A stretch of 64,000 nucleotides of DNA from Micromonospora sp. BL4 (GCF_003667505.1 NZ_RCVJ01000116.1:45496-109495), one strand, 5' to 3'; shown: positions 18,561-27,335, counted from the stretch's first letter. Numbers and translations: made by a program. Notes: a model not told the origin generated them from the letters alone.

Positions 18561-19160
18561 TCATTCAATCCACAGCAGATGGACCGGCACCTCCAGAGTG
18601 GTGGGTGACTGGCCGCGCCAGGCCCAGCGGTACCACTCCACCTCGGGCGTGACCCGGACGCAGATGTCCCCCTCGGCGCCCGAGTAGGTCTCGGTCACCG
18701 CCCGCAGGTCGCGGTGCTCCTGGCCGCCTTCGATATGCACCACCCGGCGCCCGGTGACGGCATCCGCCTCGAAGACCGGCGTGGGGGACCGGTGGGCCGG
18801 GCCGTCCAGCGAGACCAGCCGGATGCCGCTGCCCCGGGTGTCATCCGTCCCCGGCCGGTTGCCGACCGTCTCCACCCAGACCCGATCGACCGGCACCAGC
18901 GGCGCGAAGACCTCGACCTGGTCGGCCTCGGCTCGGTACCACTCGTGCTCGGGGATCACGGGCACATAGGTTCGGGCGCCCTGGACCACCCGGTCGTCCG
19001 CGCGCAGGTCGCCCCGCCAGCCCAGCCCCGGCAGCCCGACCAGCACCCGTCGCCCGCGCAGCTCCACCCGTTCGGTGGCCGGCACGATCGCCAGTGGCCG
19101 GGGTGGCCGGGGCGCCCAGTCGGGCTGGTCAGCGAACGGGTCTGGCAGCGGTCCAGTCAT
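18561..19160 (-). CDS. Uncharacterised protein, last gene of the type IV-like channel operon
   Basis: I do not recognise a family. The 199 residues contain no signal peptide or membrane span. The body is rich in aromatic and acidic residues, with two EWYR/VEWYRWAW-like segments (near residues 75 and 180) that may mark a repeated beta-rich fold. ATG 19160 lies 13 nt after the stop of the cell-wall hydrolase gene, with a GAGG-like site about 15 nt upstream. A cytoplasmic accessory to the channel is the simplest guess from position alone. Confidence 0.65.
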   Translation of the reverse strand: MTGPLPDPFADQPDWAPRPPRPLAIVPATERVELRGRRVLVGLPGLGWRGDLRADDRVVQGARTYVPVIPEHEWYRAEADQVEVFAPLVPVDRVWVETVGNRPGTDDTRGSGIRLVSLDGPAHRSPTPVFEADAVTGRRVVHIEGGQEHRDLRAVTETYSGAEGDICVRVTPEVEWYRWAWRGQSPTTLEVPVHLLWIE

Positions 19161-19173
19161 GCCCGTGGTGACC

Positions 19174-20343
19174 TCACTCCACGCTGCGCAGCGGGGCGCC
19201 CCGCTCGCGCATGAACGGCACCGGGTCGATCGCGCCACGGCTGGAGCGGTCGTTGCGCAGGTGCACCTCGAAGTGCAGGTGCGGGCCGGACGAGTTGCCG
19301 CTGCTGCCGACCTGCCCGATCACCTCGCCGGCCGGCACGATCTGGTCCGGTGACACCCGTGGACGGACCACCATGTGGCAGTACCGGGTGATGTAACCGC
19401 CGGCGTGCAACAGATCGACGAACCAGCCGCAGCCACCCTTGCCGGGGTGCCCGTCCACGTCGCAGTCCTTGCGTCCGCGGTCGTCCGGGTCGCAGCGGGC
19501 GACCAGCACCCGGCCGGCGGCGGCGGCACGGATATCGGTGCCCTTGGCCGCCCCGATGTCGACCCCGTTGTGGCTCGGGCGGCTGCTGGTCCGGAAGCCG
19601 GAGCCGACGTCGCCCGGAATCGGAGCGGTCCAGCCGGAGGCGGCGATCTGACCGCGTTCGGCCGCGTTGCACACCGCCTTGCCGTTGATCTCGATCGTGC
19701 GCGCCGCGCCACCGGCCAGCGCGTCGACGATCCGGCTGGCCGGTTCCTCGTGCTTGGCGTAGGCGTCCGGATAGGCGCTGATCTGGACCTGTTGCGCCAC
19801 CACCGTCAGCGGCCGGCGCTGCCAGCTCCGCACCTTGACCAGCTTCTCGTAGAACTTGCGGGCCGTGTACGCGGGAGTCATCCGCTCCGTGACGGTGCCC
19901 CACCCGGGTCGCTGCTGGAACAGGCCCAACGAGTCATGGTCGGCGCCGACGCCCTCGTGCGGCAGGGCCAGTGACGCGGGCACGCTGCTGTTCGCCAGGT
20001 TACGCAGAGCGGACTCCTGCATCGCGGTGGCCAGGGCGATCACCCAGCCCCGCGACGGCACCCCCAGGTCCTGACCGACTTTGATGATGATGGCGGCGTT
20101 CCGGACCTGCGCGTCGCCGTACTCGGTGAACCGTGGCAGCTCGCCGGCGATGTCCACTGGGCGGACCGGGCCGCAGCCCCAGCCAGCGAGGGTGTCCCCG
20201 TCCTCCGCTTCCCCGCCGAGTCCGCTGAGGAAGAACGCAGCGGTCCCCCCGGCGCAGCAGAGCAGGAGCAGCACCCCGGTGAGGATCGTGGCGATCACAC
20301 CGACCCGTAGCGGCCGGCGGAATGCTCTGCTGCCGGCGTTCAC
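19174..20343 (-). CDS. VirB1-like cell-wall hydrolase: transglycosylase-like segment plus M23 peptidase
   Basis: Secreted or membrane-tethered enzyme expected to open peptidoglycan for the channel. One N-terminal membrane helix (residues ~15-40) is followed by a lytic-transglycosylase-like region with AMQESALRNL and SLGLFQQRPGWG. The C-terminal half is an M23 metallopeptidase: HNGVDIG (His258, Asp262) and HLHFEVH (His355, His357). It has 389 residues. GTG 20343 overlaps the upstream stop as GTGA and has GGGAG 5 nt away, so it is preferred over the TTG at 20355. Conjugation systems of Gram-positive bacteria often carry such two-domain hydrolases. Confidence 0.85.
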   Translation of the reverse strand: MNAGSRAFRRPLRVGVIATILTGVLLLLCCAGGTAAFFLSGLGGEAEDGDTLAGWGCGPVRPVDIAGELPRFTEYGDAQVRNAAIIIKVGQDLGVPSRGWVIALATAMQESALRNLANSSVPASLALPHEGVGADHDSLGLFQQRPGWGTVTERMTPAYTARKFYEKLVKVRSWQRRPLTVVAQQVQISAYPDAYAKHEEPASRIVDALAGGAARTIEINGKAVCNAAERGQIAASGWTAPIPGDVGSGFRTSSRPSHNGVDIGAAKGTDIRAAAAGRVLVARCDPDDRGRKDCDVDGHPGKGGCGWFVDLLHAGGYITRYCHMVVRPRVSPDQIVPAGEVIGQVGSSGNSSGPHLHFEVHLRNDRSSRGAIDPVPFMRERGAPLRSVE

Positions 20344-20897
20344 TGCCGCTCCCAATCCACCACGTCGACCAGCCAGCCGTCATCCGCTGCGACCAACTCC
20401 AGCCGGAGCCGGCCGGTGTCGAGGGGCAGCAGCACCTCGACGAACGTCTCGGTACGTGCTCGCACCGACGGGGGGCCGGCGACCTCCTCGGCCGGGACCC
20501 CGCCGGGGTCGACACCGGCCAGCTTCTCGGTCAGCGCCGCTGTGGACAACGGTCGCAGACCGGCCTGCCACTGTTCGGCCGTCATCCCAGGGCGACCGAG
20601 CCAGGCCACGGTGAACCGGTCCGCGGTCTGTTCGGGCGTGCGGTCGCCCGGTCGGGTCACCGGCGACTGCGGAGCTTCGGTGGCGTTAACGCCATCGTCG
20701 CCGGCCGTCGGATCCACGGTGGTGATCGGCCGATCCGGACGGCTGCTCAACCCGTCCGCCGGATCGCCCGGACCGGAGACCAGCCGGGCCGCCCCGAGCA
20801 CGCCGAAGACGAGCACCGCGATCACCAGCGCCACTCCCATTCGGGACCGCAAGACCCGTGTGAACAGGAACTCCAGAGCCCGTCGCATCGCCGTCAC
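20340..20897 (-). CDS. VirB8/TcpC-like single-span membrane protein
   Basis: 185 residues. A short basic cytoplasmic start is followed by a membrane helix near residues 20-40, an acidic/proline linker, and a ~100-residue extracellular domain beginning TPEQTADRFTVAWLG. That shape and its operon position fit the NTF2-like VirB8/TcpC scaffold proteins of type IV secretion, but sequence similarity cannot be confirmed by eye. GTG 20897 forms a GTGA overlap with the gene upstream, and its own stop overlaps the start of the hydrolase gene, so all three are translationally coupled. Confidence 0.65.
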   Translation of the reverse strand: MTAMRRALEFLFTRVLRSRMGVALVIAVLVFGVLGAARLVSGPGDPADGLSSRPDRPITTVDPTAGDDGVNATEAPQSPVTRPGDRTPEQTADRFTVAWLGRPGMTAEQWQAGLRPLSTAALTEKLAGVDPGGVPAEEVAGPPSVRARTETFVEVLLPLDTGRLRLELVAADDGWLVDVVDWERQ

Positions 20898-22843
20898 CGT
20901 GCCTCGGTGCGCACCCGCGGTCCGGTGCGGTCCGGCGCACGCTCGGCGGAGCCGGGTCGGTAGACCACGAACGACGGGTTCTCAGCCGGCAGGTCCGGCT
21001 CGGTCCAGCTCGCTGGCTGTCGGCGACGGGGTTTGGGCGGGACCGGCCGGCTCTGGCCACCGGTCTCCTCCTTCGGCGCGTCATTCGCGCGTTCCTGACC
21101 GTCCGGACGCCCGGCGCCGGAACGCCGGCCCTCAACCGGAGCGGTCGGTGCCAGGACCGGGTCTTCGCGCCGCGCCTCCGGGCGCAGCGTGGTCTGCTCC
21201 GCCACCGGTGCGCGGCGGCGGCCGCCCACCGGTTCCGCCGTGCCGCCGGGTTCCGCCACGTCCAGCCGCGCTGCCGTCCGCATGTCCCGGAAGAAGCGGC
21301 GGTGCCAGGAACCGGCCGAACTGACCGCCTCGCTGCTGTCCTTGCCGCCGAGCTGGGTGATCCGCCGGTACGGCCGCAGCAGCAGCCAGCCGACCACCCC
21401 GCAGAGCCAGACCAGCACCACCTGGAGCCAACCGGGCAGGGTGGGTGTGCTCATGATCAGGTCGACCGCGAACAGGTAGATCGCCGCCCCGGTGCCGAAG
21501 ATGGCGATGTTGAAGACCGCGGCGACGACGGCGTTCGCGAGCCGGCGCAACCCGGCGCTCGCCGGTCGGAGCAGACCGACGGTGCCCAGGATGGGCGCCG
21601 CGATCACCGCCCACCGGAAGATCAGGAAGCCGAGCAGGACCAGCAGCGACGCGGTCAGATCGAACATGGCGAACAGCACCGACGCCAGCACCGCGATGAA
21701 CCCGGCGCCGACCCGGTCCATGTCCCGCACACCCTGGAGGTACTCGTACGCCTCCGGGTCCTCGGTCTGGATCTGCTGAGCCACCCGCGCCCACTGCTGC
21801 TGCTTGGCCTTGATCGTCGCCTCCCGGGTGGCCGGGTTGGCGCGCAGCTTCTCGGCCTCCTCCCAGGAGAGCGACTTGGCGTCGTAGAGCGCGGGGCCGT
21901 ACTTGCGAGCGGTTTCACTGTCCGATGAACCCAAGATTCCGCGGAGCCAGTTGCGATAAAGCATCGTTTCGGTGGCCGTGTCGCTAGCACGAGCGGCGGG
22001 AGTGCGTCGATCTTCGCATCGCGCTGGGTCGATACATCGACCGGGCTCTGGCGTCTTTGCTTGAGGTCCGACTGCGTCATGCACGACGCCGAGGGTGGTT
22101 ATCAGCGTGCTGTCGGCGATGTTCGCCGATTTCACCGGCCAGGCAGCCAACGCGGTGACCGCAACCATCACGAACAGCGCCCAACCGGCGGTGGTCATGG
22201 CGTTGCTCATGTCCGACTGGCGTGAGCGCCAGAGCAAGTAGAGCCCGACGACGCAGAGGGTGATGATGCCGAAGACGCTGAACACTTTTTGGTACACAGC
22301 TTTGGTCGCCTGCTCGACCAACGGGTCAGCCCACCCCCACATGGAACGTGGGTCCCAAGCCCTTTCTCTCAGCGCGTTGGAGGCCCCGATAATCGCTGTG
22401 GCGATCATGAATTCGCCGTTGGCGACGGTCGTGGTGAACTTGTAATCCGGATGCAGCACGCTCGACGCGCAGCCTCCGTCAATGTCGTAGGTGGTATAGC
22501 TGTATCCCGCGTAGCCGTAGAGGCTGTAGCGGCCGGCGACTCCGTTCGCCGCCTCTGCCGGTGGCGCTGCCGCGAACCAGCCGGCGAGCCCGGAGTCGGG
22601 AGTGCCGGGGGTTGGTGCGTTGCGGCAGGTGACCTCGTCCTCGCTGACCTCCTTGAGCTTCGCCACGCAGGCCCGGAAGTCGGCCTGCCACTCCGGGGTC
22701 GTGCAGAGGTCGGCGCGGGCCTGGGCGGCGGGTGGTGCGGCGGCTGCTGCCTCCGCGCCGATCAGCGGCCAGGTGAGGGAGGCCCCGGCCAGTACGCCGA
22801 GGGCGAGCAGGAACGCCGCGATCCGTGCCCGGGCCCTCGCCAT
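20894..22843 (-). CDS. VirB6/TrbL-like polytopic membrane protein
   Basis: 649 residues with a signal-like N-terminal helix (about 8-30). An extracellular cysteine-containing region follows (Cys in LCTTPEW, FRACVAK, VTCRNAP). There are then about six further membrane spans, including FGIITLCVVGLYLLW and a tight cluster after residue 390. The last ~110 residues are a proline/arginine-rich cytoplasmic tail. The layout matches VirB6-type channel proteins of Gram-positive type IV systems. Codon use is less GC-biased around 21.9-22.5 kb than at either end. ATG 22843 follows the VirB4-like stop by 1 nt. Confidence 0.75.
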   Translation of the reverse strand: MARARARIAAFLLALGVLAGASLTWPLIGAEAAAAAPPAAQARADLCTTPEWQADFRACVAKLKEVSEDEVTCRNAPTPGTPDSGLAGWFAAAPPAEAANGVAGRYSLYGYAGYSYTTYDIDGGCASSVLHPDYKFTTTVANGEFMIATAIIGASNALRERAWDPRSMWGWADPLVEQATKAVYQKVFSVFGIITLCVVGLYLLWRSRQSDMSNAMTTAGWALFVMVAVTALAAWPVKSANIADSTLITTLGVVHDAVGPQAKTPEPGRCIDPARCEDRRTPAARASDTATETMLYRNWLRGILGSSDSETARKYGPALYDAKSLSWEEAEKLRANPATREATIKAKQQQWARVAQQIQTEDPEAYEYLQGVRDMDRVGAGFIAVLASVLFAMFDLTASLLVLLGFLIFRWAVIAAPILGTVGLLRPASAGLRRLANAVVAAVFNIAIFGTGAAIYLFAVDLIMSTPTLPGWLQVVLVWLCGVVGWLLLRPYRRITQLGGKDSSEAVSSAGSWHRRFFRDMRTAARLDVAEPGGTAEPVGGRRRAPVAEQTTLRPEARREDPVLAPTAPVEGRRSGAGRPDGQERANDAPKEETGGQSRPVPPKPRRRQPASWTEPDLPAENPSFVVYRPGSAERAPDRTGPRVRTEAR

Positions 22844-22844
22844 G

Positions 22845-25800
22845 TCACGCCTCCAGATCCGGCAGGGGGATGCTCGGCAGCACTCCGGCGGCCGCGGCGA
22901 TCGCGGCGGGCGTCGTGTCGAGGTGGTCCAGCAGCCCTTCGACGTACGAGACGTCGACGCGAACCTTCTGTACCCGCCCGTCGACGTCGCGCATGACGAA
23001 CTCGCGGAAGCCGAGACGGTTGGCCGAACTGGTGTCGGCGGCGGAGAGCGAGGCCAGGGTGGCCTCGTACCCGTCGTTGACCGGCACCCGCAGCAGCCGC
23101 AGCGCTTCGGAGGCGATCTCGGCGTCCTCGGCGATGCGGCCGACGAAGACGGTGGAGACGAGGTTCTGCACGTCGAGGCCGAGGATGTCGCGTGGGTTCT
23201 GGGAGGCGACGAGGGCGGCAAGGTTCCACTTGCGGGAGTCCCGGGCGAGCCGGACGAGGAACGACCGCCCGGATCGCCAGCCCTCCATGAAGTGCGCCTC
23301 GTCCAGGCCGACCAGCTTCCGGGACGACATCGACCCGCCGTAGCAGCGGCGCACGGCGAGCCGGTGCGCGGTGTGCAGCATCGGCAGGGCGAGCGCCTCC
23401 TCGGCGGACCAGTACTCGCGCTCGATTTTGAGGTCGGGCAGCCGCAGCCCGGCCATGGTGATGACGGTGAGCGCCGCGTCCGCACCAAGCAGCCCTTCCG
23501 GCGGTCGGCCGAAGAAGAGCATGGCCAGGGGCATCTCGGCGGTGTCCAGCAGGAGGTTGGCCAGCTCCTTGCCGGCGTCGTCGTCGAGTCGCCCGAGGCA
23601 GCTCACCACGTCGTCCAGGGTGGACGTCTCCTCGGCGGGGACCTGGCGGACCGCGTGCCGGAACAGGGTGGCCGTGGACGCCTCCCGAGCCACCTGCGGC
23701 GGTACGAGCATCATGCAGATGTCCTGGACCAGCATCCGGCGCTCGGCCCGGGCGTTGGAAACCGCGATCTCGAACTCCCGGTCACCGGAGGCGCCGGCGC
23801 CGAACTCACTGCGCAGCGGCGTCGGGATGAGCGAGTAGGGCGCCAGGGTGCCGTGCTCCGAGCCGGTCAGGTTCAGCACCCGGGAGTACGGACGCAGCTC
23901 CGGCATGGCGCAGAGCCGGGCCAGCGGCCCGGACGGGTCGAGCAGGGTCACCTGGACCCCCCGCCGTGCGGCCAGGTAGCCCAGCGCGCCGAGCAGGGTC
24001 GACTTGCCACCGCCCGGCTCCGCCACGAAGACCGCGAGCCCGGAGCGTTCCCGTACCTCCATGGGGAAGTGCAGGTCGAGGAAGACCGGGCGGCGGCAGG
24101 TGCCCGCGGTGCGGCCGATCAGGTCGCCCCGCCGGTCGCCCACGTTGGAGGCGGCCTGGGGGAGCGCGGCGGCGAGCAACGGCACCGGCATCCGACGGAC
24201 GTAGCCGGTGTTGGCGATCGGCTCGCCGGGGATGAACTCGCGGGCCAGCCAGTCCTGGTTCTTGGGGTGTTGGAGCGAGATGCGCAGCTCCCGGGAGTAG
24301 AGCTGGATGAGCCGGCGGGCCCGTTCCAGGCATTCCTCCCGGGTCCGGCCGCCGACGGCGATCCGGTGCCAGCCGTGCGCGCGGGCCGAGTCGACCGGCA
24401 GCCCGGTGGTCATCTCGTCGCCGATCACCAGCGCCCGCTTGGCCAGCCGCTCCAACTCGGGTGGCGCGTCGATGCCGTGCTCGGCGTAGTCGAGTTGCTG
24501 TGAGCGGATCATCCGCAGCCGGTGTTCGAGATTGCGGAACGAGTCGCCGGAGCCGAGGATGTCGACCCGGGTGGAGATCTCCATCGGCCAGGGCAGCCGC
24601 TCGTGGAAGTGCAGCCACGGCTCGTGCCGTTCCGGGATCTCCAGGGGCTCCATCCGGCCGACGGCGAGCACGGCGACGTGCCGTTCCTCGCCGGTCATCC
24701 GGTTGACCAGCTTCACCGTCGAGCCGTACGGGGTGCGGTAACGCTCGACCTGCTCGGTCAGGGCGAGCAGGTCACCGCGCTCCCAGCGACCGTTGGTCAC
24801 CGGGGAGAGTGTGCCCGGAGGCGCCATGCACAGGGCGACCGAGCGGTAGAGCAACCACTCCAGCTCCTGGGCGGTGACCCGCCGGCCGCGCATGCCGAAC
24901 GCGCCGAGCACCTCGTCGAACTGCTCCACGGTGCGGCCCAGTTTGCGTCGTTCGCCCTCGGCGGTGCCCCGCCCGAAGGTGCGCAGCAACCGTTCGGTGA
25001 GCGAGTCGCCGAGCGATCGGCGGGCGAAGGTGACACCCAGGTAGGTCTGCCCCTCGGCGTGGTTGACGGCCATCAGGTGCCGCTGGGCGGCGACCAGGTG
25101 GTCGGCCCAGCCGGTGGTGCCGGGGACGTCGGGCAGCGGCGCCAGGGTGTGTGCGTCGATGGTGCGGGCCCACTCGTCGGCGGGGAACGGCCGGGTGGTG
25201 CGCCGCAGGTGCAGCCGGAAACCGGCCAGGCCGGCGTACTGCTCGGAGATCGCCGAGAGCAGCGCCTCGCGTTCGGCGTCGGGCCGGAAGGCCCAGCGCA
25301 CCTCGGGCAGCCAGTACCAGGCCGTGACCGTGTTCGGAGTGAAGGTCAGGTGGCCGGCGATCTCGGTGATGGCCAGTTCGACCGACGGGTCCCGGTCCCC
25401 AAATTTGATCTTCGGGGCGCGGACCCGGGCCGGCCGGGTCGGCCGGTCCTGCCGGCTCACGGCTCGCTGCCGGGGCGCGGCGACCTCCCGCTCGGTCGGC
25501 TCCTCGTCGCCCGGACCCGGCCGTGCCCGGTCGGCTCCGTTGGCGCGGCGGGGCGCGCGCTCCAGGGCCGGTCGGTCCGCCGGGGCGGCGCTCGCCGGCC
25601 CGGCCGCCGGTGTCGTCGGGCGGCCCGCTGGCGCCGCGCTGGACGGTCGGGTCGTCGCGCCGGCGGTCGACGGCGTCGGCGCGCCCTCGGCGATCGGGTC
25701 GGCCTCGCTCGGTGGCCGGAGCATCGGCAGCCGGTCGCCGGCCTGGTGCGGCACCCGGGCCTCACCGGCCGGGTTGCCGCCGCCACGCCGCGGCTCGATG

Positions 25801-26246
25801 GTCCGCCCGCTGCTGGTGGGCGCATCCCCGGGGGTCCAGGGCGGTTCCAGGTCGGGTGCCCGGTCCGGCGCCCGGTGCGCCGGCCGGGTCGGTTCGGTGG
25901 CGGCCGGTTGCTGCTGTGGGATCGCCGGCTGCTCCCGGGGCGCCGGGGCGGCCGGCACGGCACGCGCCGAGCCCGGCCGGGACGCGCCGAAGAGATCGAG
26001 GAACGGGGAGTCGATGTCGGCGTTCTCGCCGGCCGACACCGCGCTGGGCTCGGCGGGCGGTGTCCGGCGGGGCACCGGCCGGGGAGCCTGGAAGACTCCG
26101 ACCGCGCCGTGCCCGGGCGAGGTCACCAGCGCGGGATCGAGCGCGACCTCGTCCTCGCCTTCGGTGTAGTCAAATGACTGCGCACGGTGACCTGCCGGCA
26201 CGGCCGGACGGCCGGCCGGGGGACCCGGCGTGGAAGAGCGACTCAT
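22845..26246 (-). CDS. VirB4/TraC-type channel ATPase
   Basis: Energising ATPase of the type IV-like channel, expected at the inner face of the membrane. It has 1133 residues. Walker A EPGGGKST is near residues 743-750 (Lys748), and Walker B VGLDEAHFMEGW has Asp982-Glu983. The CagE/TrbE-like N-domain starts near residue 285 (APKIKFGDRDPS). The preceding ~280 residues are a proline/alanine-rich disordered extension, unusual for VirB4. ATG 26246 overlaps the stop of an 18-codon ORF as ATGA and has GAGGCGG just upstream. This is the only clear intact ATPase of the locus. Confidence 0.88.
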   Translation of the reverse strand: MSRSSTPGPPAGRPAVPAGHRAQSFDYTEGEDEVALDPALVTSPGHGAVGVFQAPRPVPRRTPPAEPSAVSAGENADIDSPFLDLFGASRPGSARAVPAAPAPREQPAIPQQQPAATEPTRPAHRAPDRAPDLEPPWTPGDAPTSSGRTIEPRRGGGNPAGEARVPHQAGDRLPMLRPPSEADPIAEGAPTPSTAGATTRPSSAAPAGRPTTPAAGPASAAPADRPALERAPRRANGADRARPGPGDEEPTEREVAAPRQRAVSRQDRPTRPARVRAPKIKFGDRDPSVELAITEIAGHLTFTPNTVTAWYWLPEVRWAFRPDAEREALLSAISEQYAGLAGFRLHLRRTTRPFPADEWARTIDAHTLAPLPDVPGTTGWADHLVAAQRHLMAVNHAEGQTYLGVTFARRSLGDSLTERLLRTFGRGTAEGERRKLGRTVEQFDEVLGAFGMRGRRVTAQELEWLLYRSVALCMAPPGTLSPVTNGRWERGDLLALTEQVERYRTPYGSTVKLVNRMTGEERHVAVLAVGRMEPLEIPERHEPWLHFHERLPWPMEISTRVDILGSGDSFRNLEHRLRMIRSQQLDYAEHGIDAPPELERLAKRALVIGDEMTTGLPVDSARAHGWHRIAVGGRTREECLERARRLIQLYSRELRISLQHPKNQDWLAREFIPGEPIANTGYVRRMPVPLLAAALPQAASNVGDRRGDLIGRTAGTCRRPVFLDLHFPMEVRERSGLAVFVAEPGGGKSTLLGALGYLAARRGVQVTLLDPSGPLARLCAMPELRPYSRVLNLTGSEHGTLAPYSLIPTPLRSEFGAGASGDREFEIAVSNARAERRMLVQDICMMLVPPQVAREASTATLFRHAVRQVPAEETSTLDDVVSCLGRLDDDAGKELANLLLDTAEMPLAMLFFGRPPEGLLGADAALTVITMAGLRLPDLKIEREYWSAEEALALPMLHTAHRLAVRRCYGGSMSSRKLVGLDEAHFMEGWRSGRSFLVRLARDSRKWNLAALVASQNPRDILGLDVQNLVSTVFVGRIAEDAEIASEALRLLRVPVNDGYEATLASLSAADTSSANRLGFREFVMRDVDGRVQKVRVDVSYVEGLLDHLDTTPAAIAAAAGVLPSIPLPDLEA

Positions 26247-26299
26247 TCGACCGCCTCACCCGCGTCGTGCGACGGACCGCTCGGCGTACGCCCGGTCAT
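26243..26299 (-). CDS. 18-residue bridging ORF between the VirB3-like and VirB4-like genes
   Basis: It reads MTGRTPSGPSHDAGEAVE. Its ATG overlaps the VirB3-like stop as ATGA, and its TGA overlaps the VirB4-like ATG as ATGA. The peptide may have no function of its own; the geometry suggests a device that passes ribosomes from one cistron to the next. Coding status is unproven. Confidence 0.45.
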   Translation of the reverse strand: MTGRTPSGPSHDAGEAVE

Positions 26300-26658
26300 G
26301 CCAGCTCCTCCCGGATCCTGATCCGGCTGCCGACCAGGCGCGGGTCGCGCTGCTCGACCGCCGGCTCCCGGGTGCGTCGCCAGTCGGTCAGCGCGGTGCG
26401 GATGACCACCCGCGCCGGCCGGTCCGGGTCGACGTGCCGGAAGATGAACGACGTGGTCACGATGGCGAGCGCGATCTCCCAGGCCGGAAAGAGCTCGACC
26501 GTCAGCGTGAACAGCCAGTGGATGAACATGTAGAGGGGGACGAGCAGCATGAAGAGCCCGTACTGGGCGTACGGCAGGTGGACCGGAAGGGTGTAGCCGG
26601 GCGGCCCGAGGTAGACCAGGCGGGCCCGGTAGATGTCGTCGTCGGTGCGCAGCCGCAT
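26296..26658 (-). CDS. VirB3/PrgI-like small membrane protein
   Basis: 120 residues with two adjacent membrane spans at about 28-75 (YGLFMLLVPLYMFIHWLFTL and a second helix) and a basic cytoplasmic C-terminus. Size, topology and position directly before a VirB4-type ATPase match the VirB3/PrgI class, which anchors VirB4 to the membrane. ATG 26658 begins MRLRTDDDIYRARL; no strong ribosome-binding site is visible. It starts 12 nt after the upstream stop. Confidence 0.72.
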   Translation of the reverse strand: MRLRTDDDIYRARLVYLGPPGYTLPVHLPYAQYGLFMLLVPLYMFIHWLFTLTVELFPAWEIALAIVTTSFIFRHVDPDRPARVVIRTALTDWRRTREPAVEQRDPRLVGSRIRIREELA

Positions 26659-26670
26659 CTGGGAACGCGC

Positions 26671-26985
26671 CTATTCGAAGATCAGGTCGATCAGGTAATC
26701 GCCGACGAAGAAGAGTGTGGCCGCGCCGGCGATGAAGGCCAGCCCGACGATCGCGATCGCGGAGCTGGTCAGCACCTTGGAGATCTCGCCCCGGCTGGCG
26801 CGCCCGATGAAGATGACGCCCAGGACGGCGAGCAGGATTGGCGCGATCTTGCTGGCGAAGAAGGTGACCACACTGTTGGTGTCGATCCCCTTCGGTGCCG
26901 GCTCGGCGAGCGGAGCTGACGCCAGGGTGGAGAGCGCGTGGGCGACGCCGGACGACGCCGTCTCCATGAGCTCGAAGGCGATCAC
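26671..26985 (-). CDS. VirB2-like small membrane protein (pilin class), first gene of the operon
   Basis: 104 residues with two hydrophobic helices at about 38-56 (KIAPILLAVLGVIFIG) and 70-95 (IAIVGLAFIAGAATLFFVG). They are separated by a short basic loop, with a low-complexity N-terminal segment. This is the topology of VirB2/TrbC-type subunits. GTG 26985 is supported by GGGGAGG 5 nt upstream; longer readings start inside GC-rich leader DNA. As first gene it would be the most highly translated, which fits a structural subunit. Confidence 0.72.
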   Translation of the reverse strand: MIAFELMETASSGVAHALSTLASAPLAEPAPKGIDTNSVVTFFASKIAPILLAVLGVIFIGRASRGEISKVLTSSAIAIVGLAFIAGAATLFFVGDYLIDLIFE

Positions 26986-27090
26986 TGGAACCTCCCCATA
27001 GCGCGGCCGGCGGTGCCGCGGCGGTGCAATAGGCAAGCCTGGCGGGAAAAGTGCTCACAGGGCGCAGCGTTCTCGACCCTGCGTTCGTTA

Positions 27091-27111
27091 CTCACCACGG
27101 AGAGTGGTGAG
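27091..27111. promoter_or_regulatory. Inverted repeat CTCACCAC-N5-GTGGTGAG
   Basis: This is a perfect 8-bp repeat with a 5-nt spacer in the gap between the channel operon and folP. It could be an operator for the channel operon or, with the following T-run, a rightward terminator. Confidence 0.45.
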
Positions 27112-27329
27112 CTTTGGGCGGTTTTTCCCCGCTTCGGCCCTCCCTCCAGGCTTCGCCATCTCGATGCTGGCCAATTCCAAAGCGTACGGGCCGCCCCGGA
27201 TTGCGACAAGCCGCGAAGGGACTGCCTGATACTGCCCGGACGACCGATCGTACACCTGTTCCAATGCGCACGTCAGGGATGGTGGTTCGGGGGTCGACCC
27301 GGGTTGGTCGGGTGCACCGACACCACCGG

Positions 27330-27335
27330 TACCGT
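27330..27335 (+). promoter_or_regulatory. -10 box of the folP operon
   Basis: TACCGT ends 6 nt before GTG 27342, predicting a leaderless transcript for folP. Confidence 0.55.

Noticed and set aside
20541..20549. Single TGTGGACAA DnaA box
   Set aside because: An isolated 9-mer within a coding sequence; expected by chance.
14498..26985. Integrative conjugative element
   Set aside because: There is no relaxase, integrase, direct-repeat att pair, tRNA target or replication gene; only channel-like components are visible.
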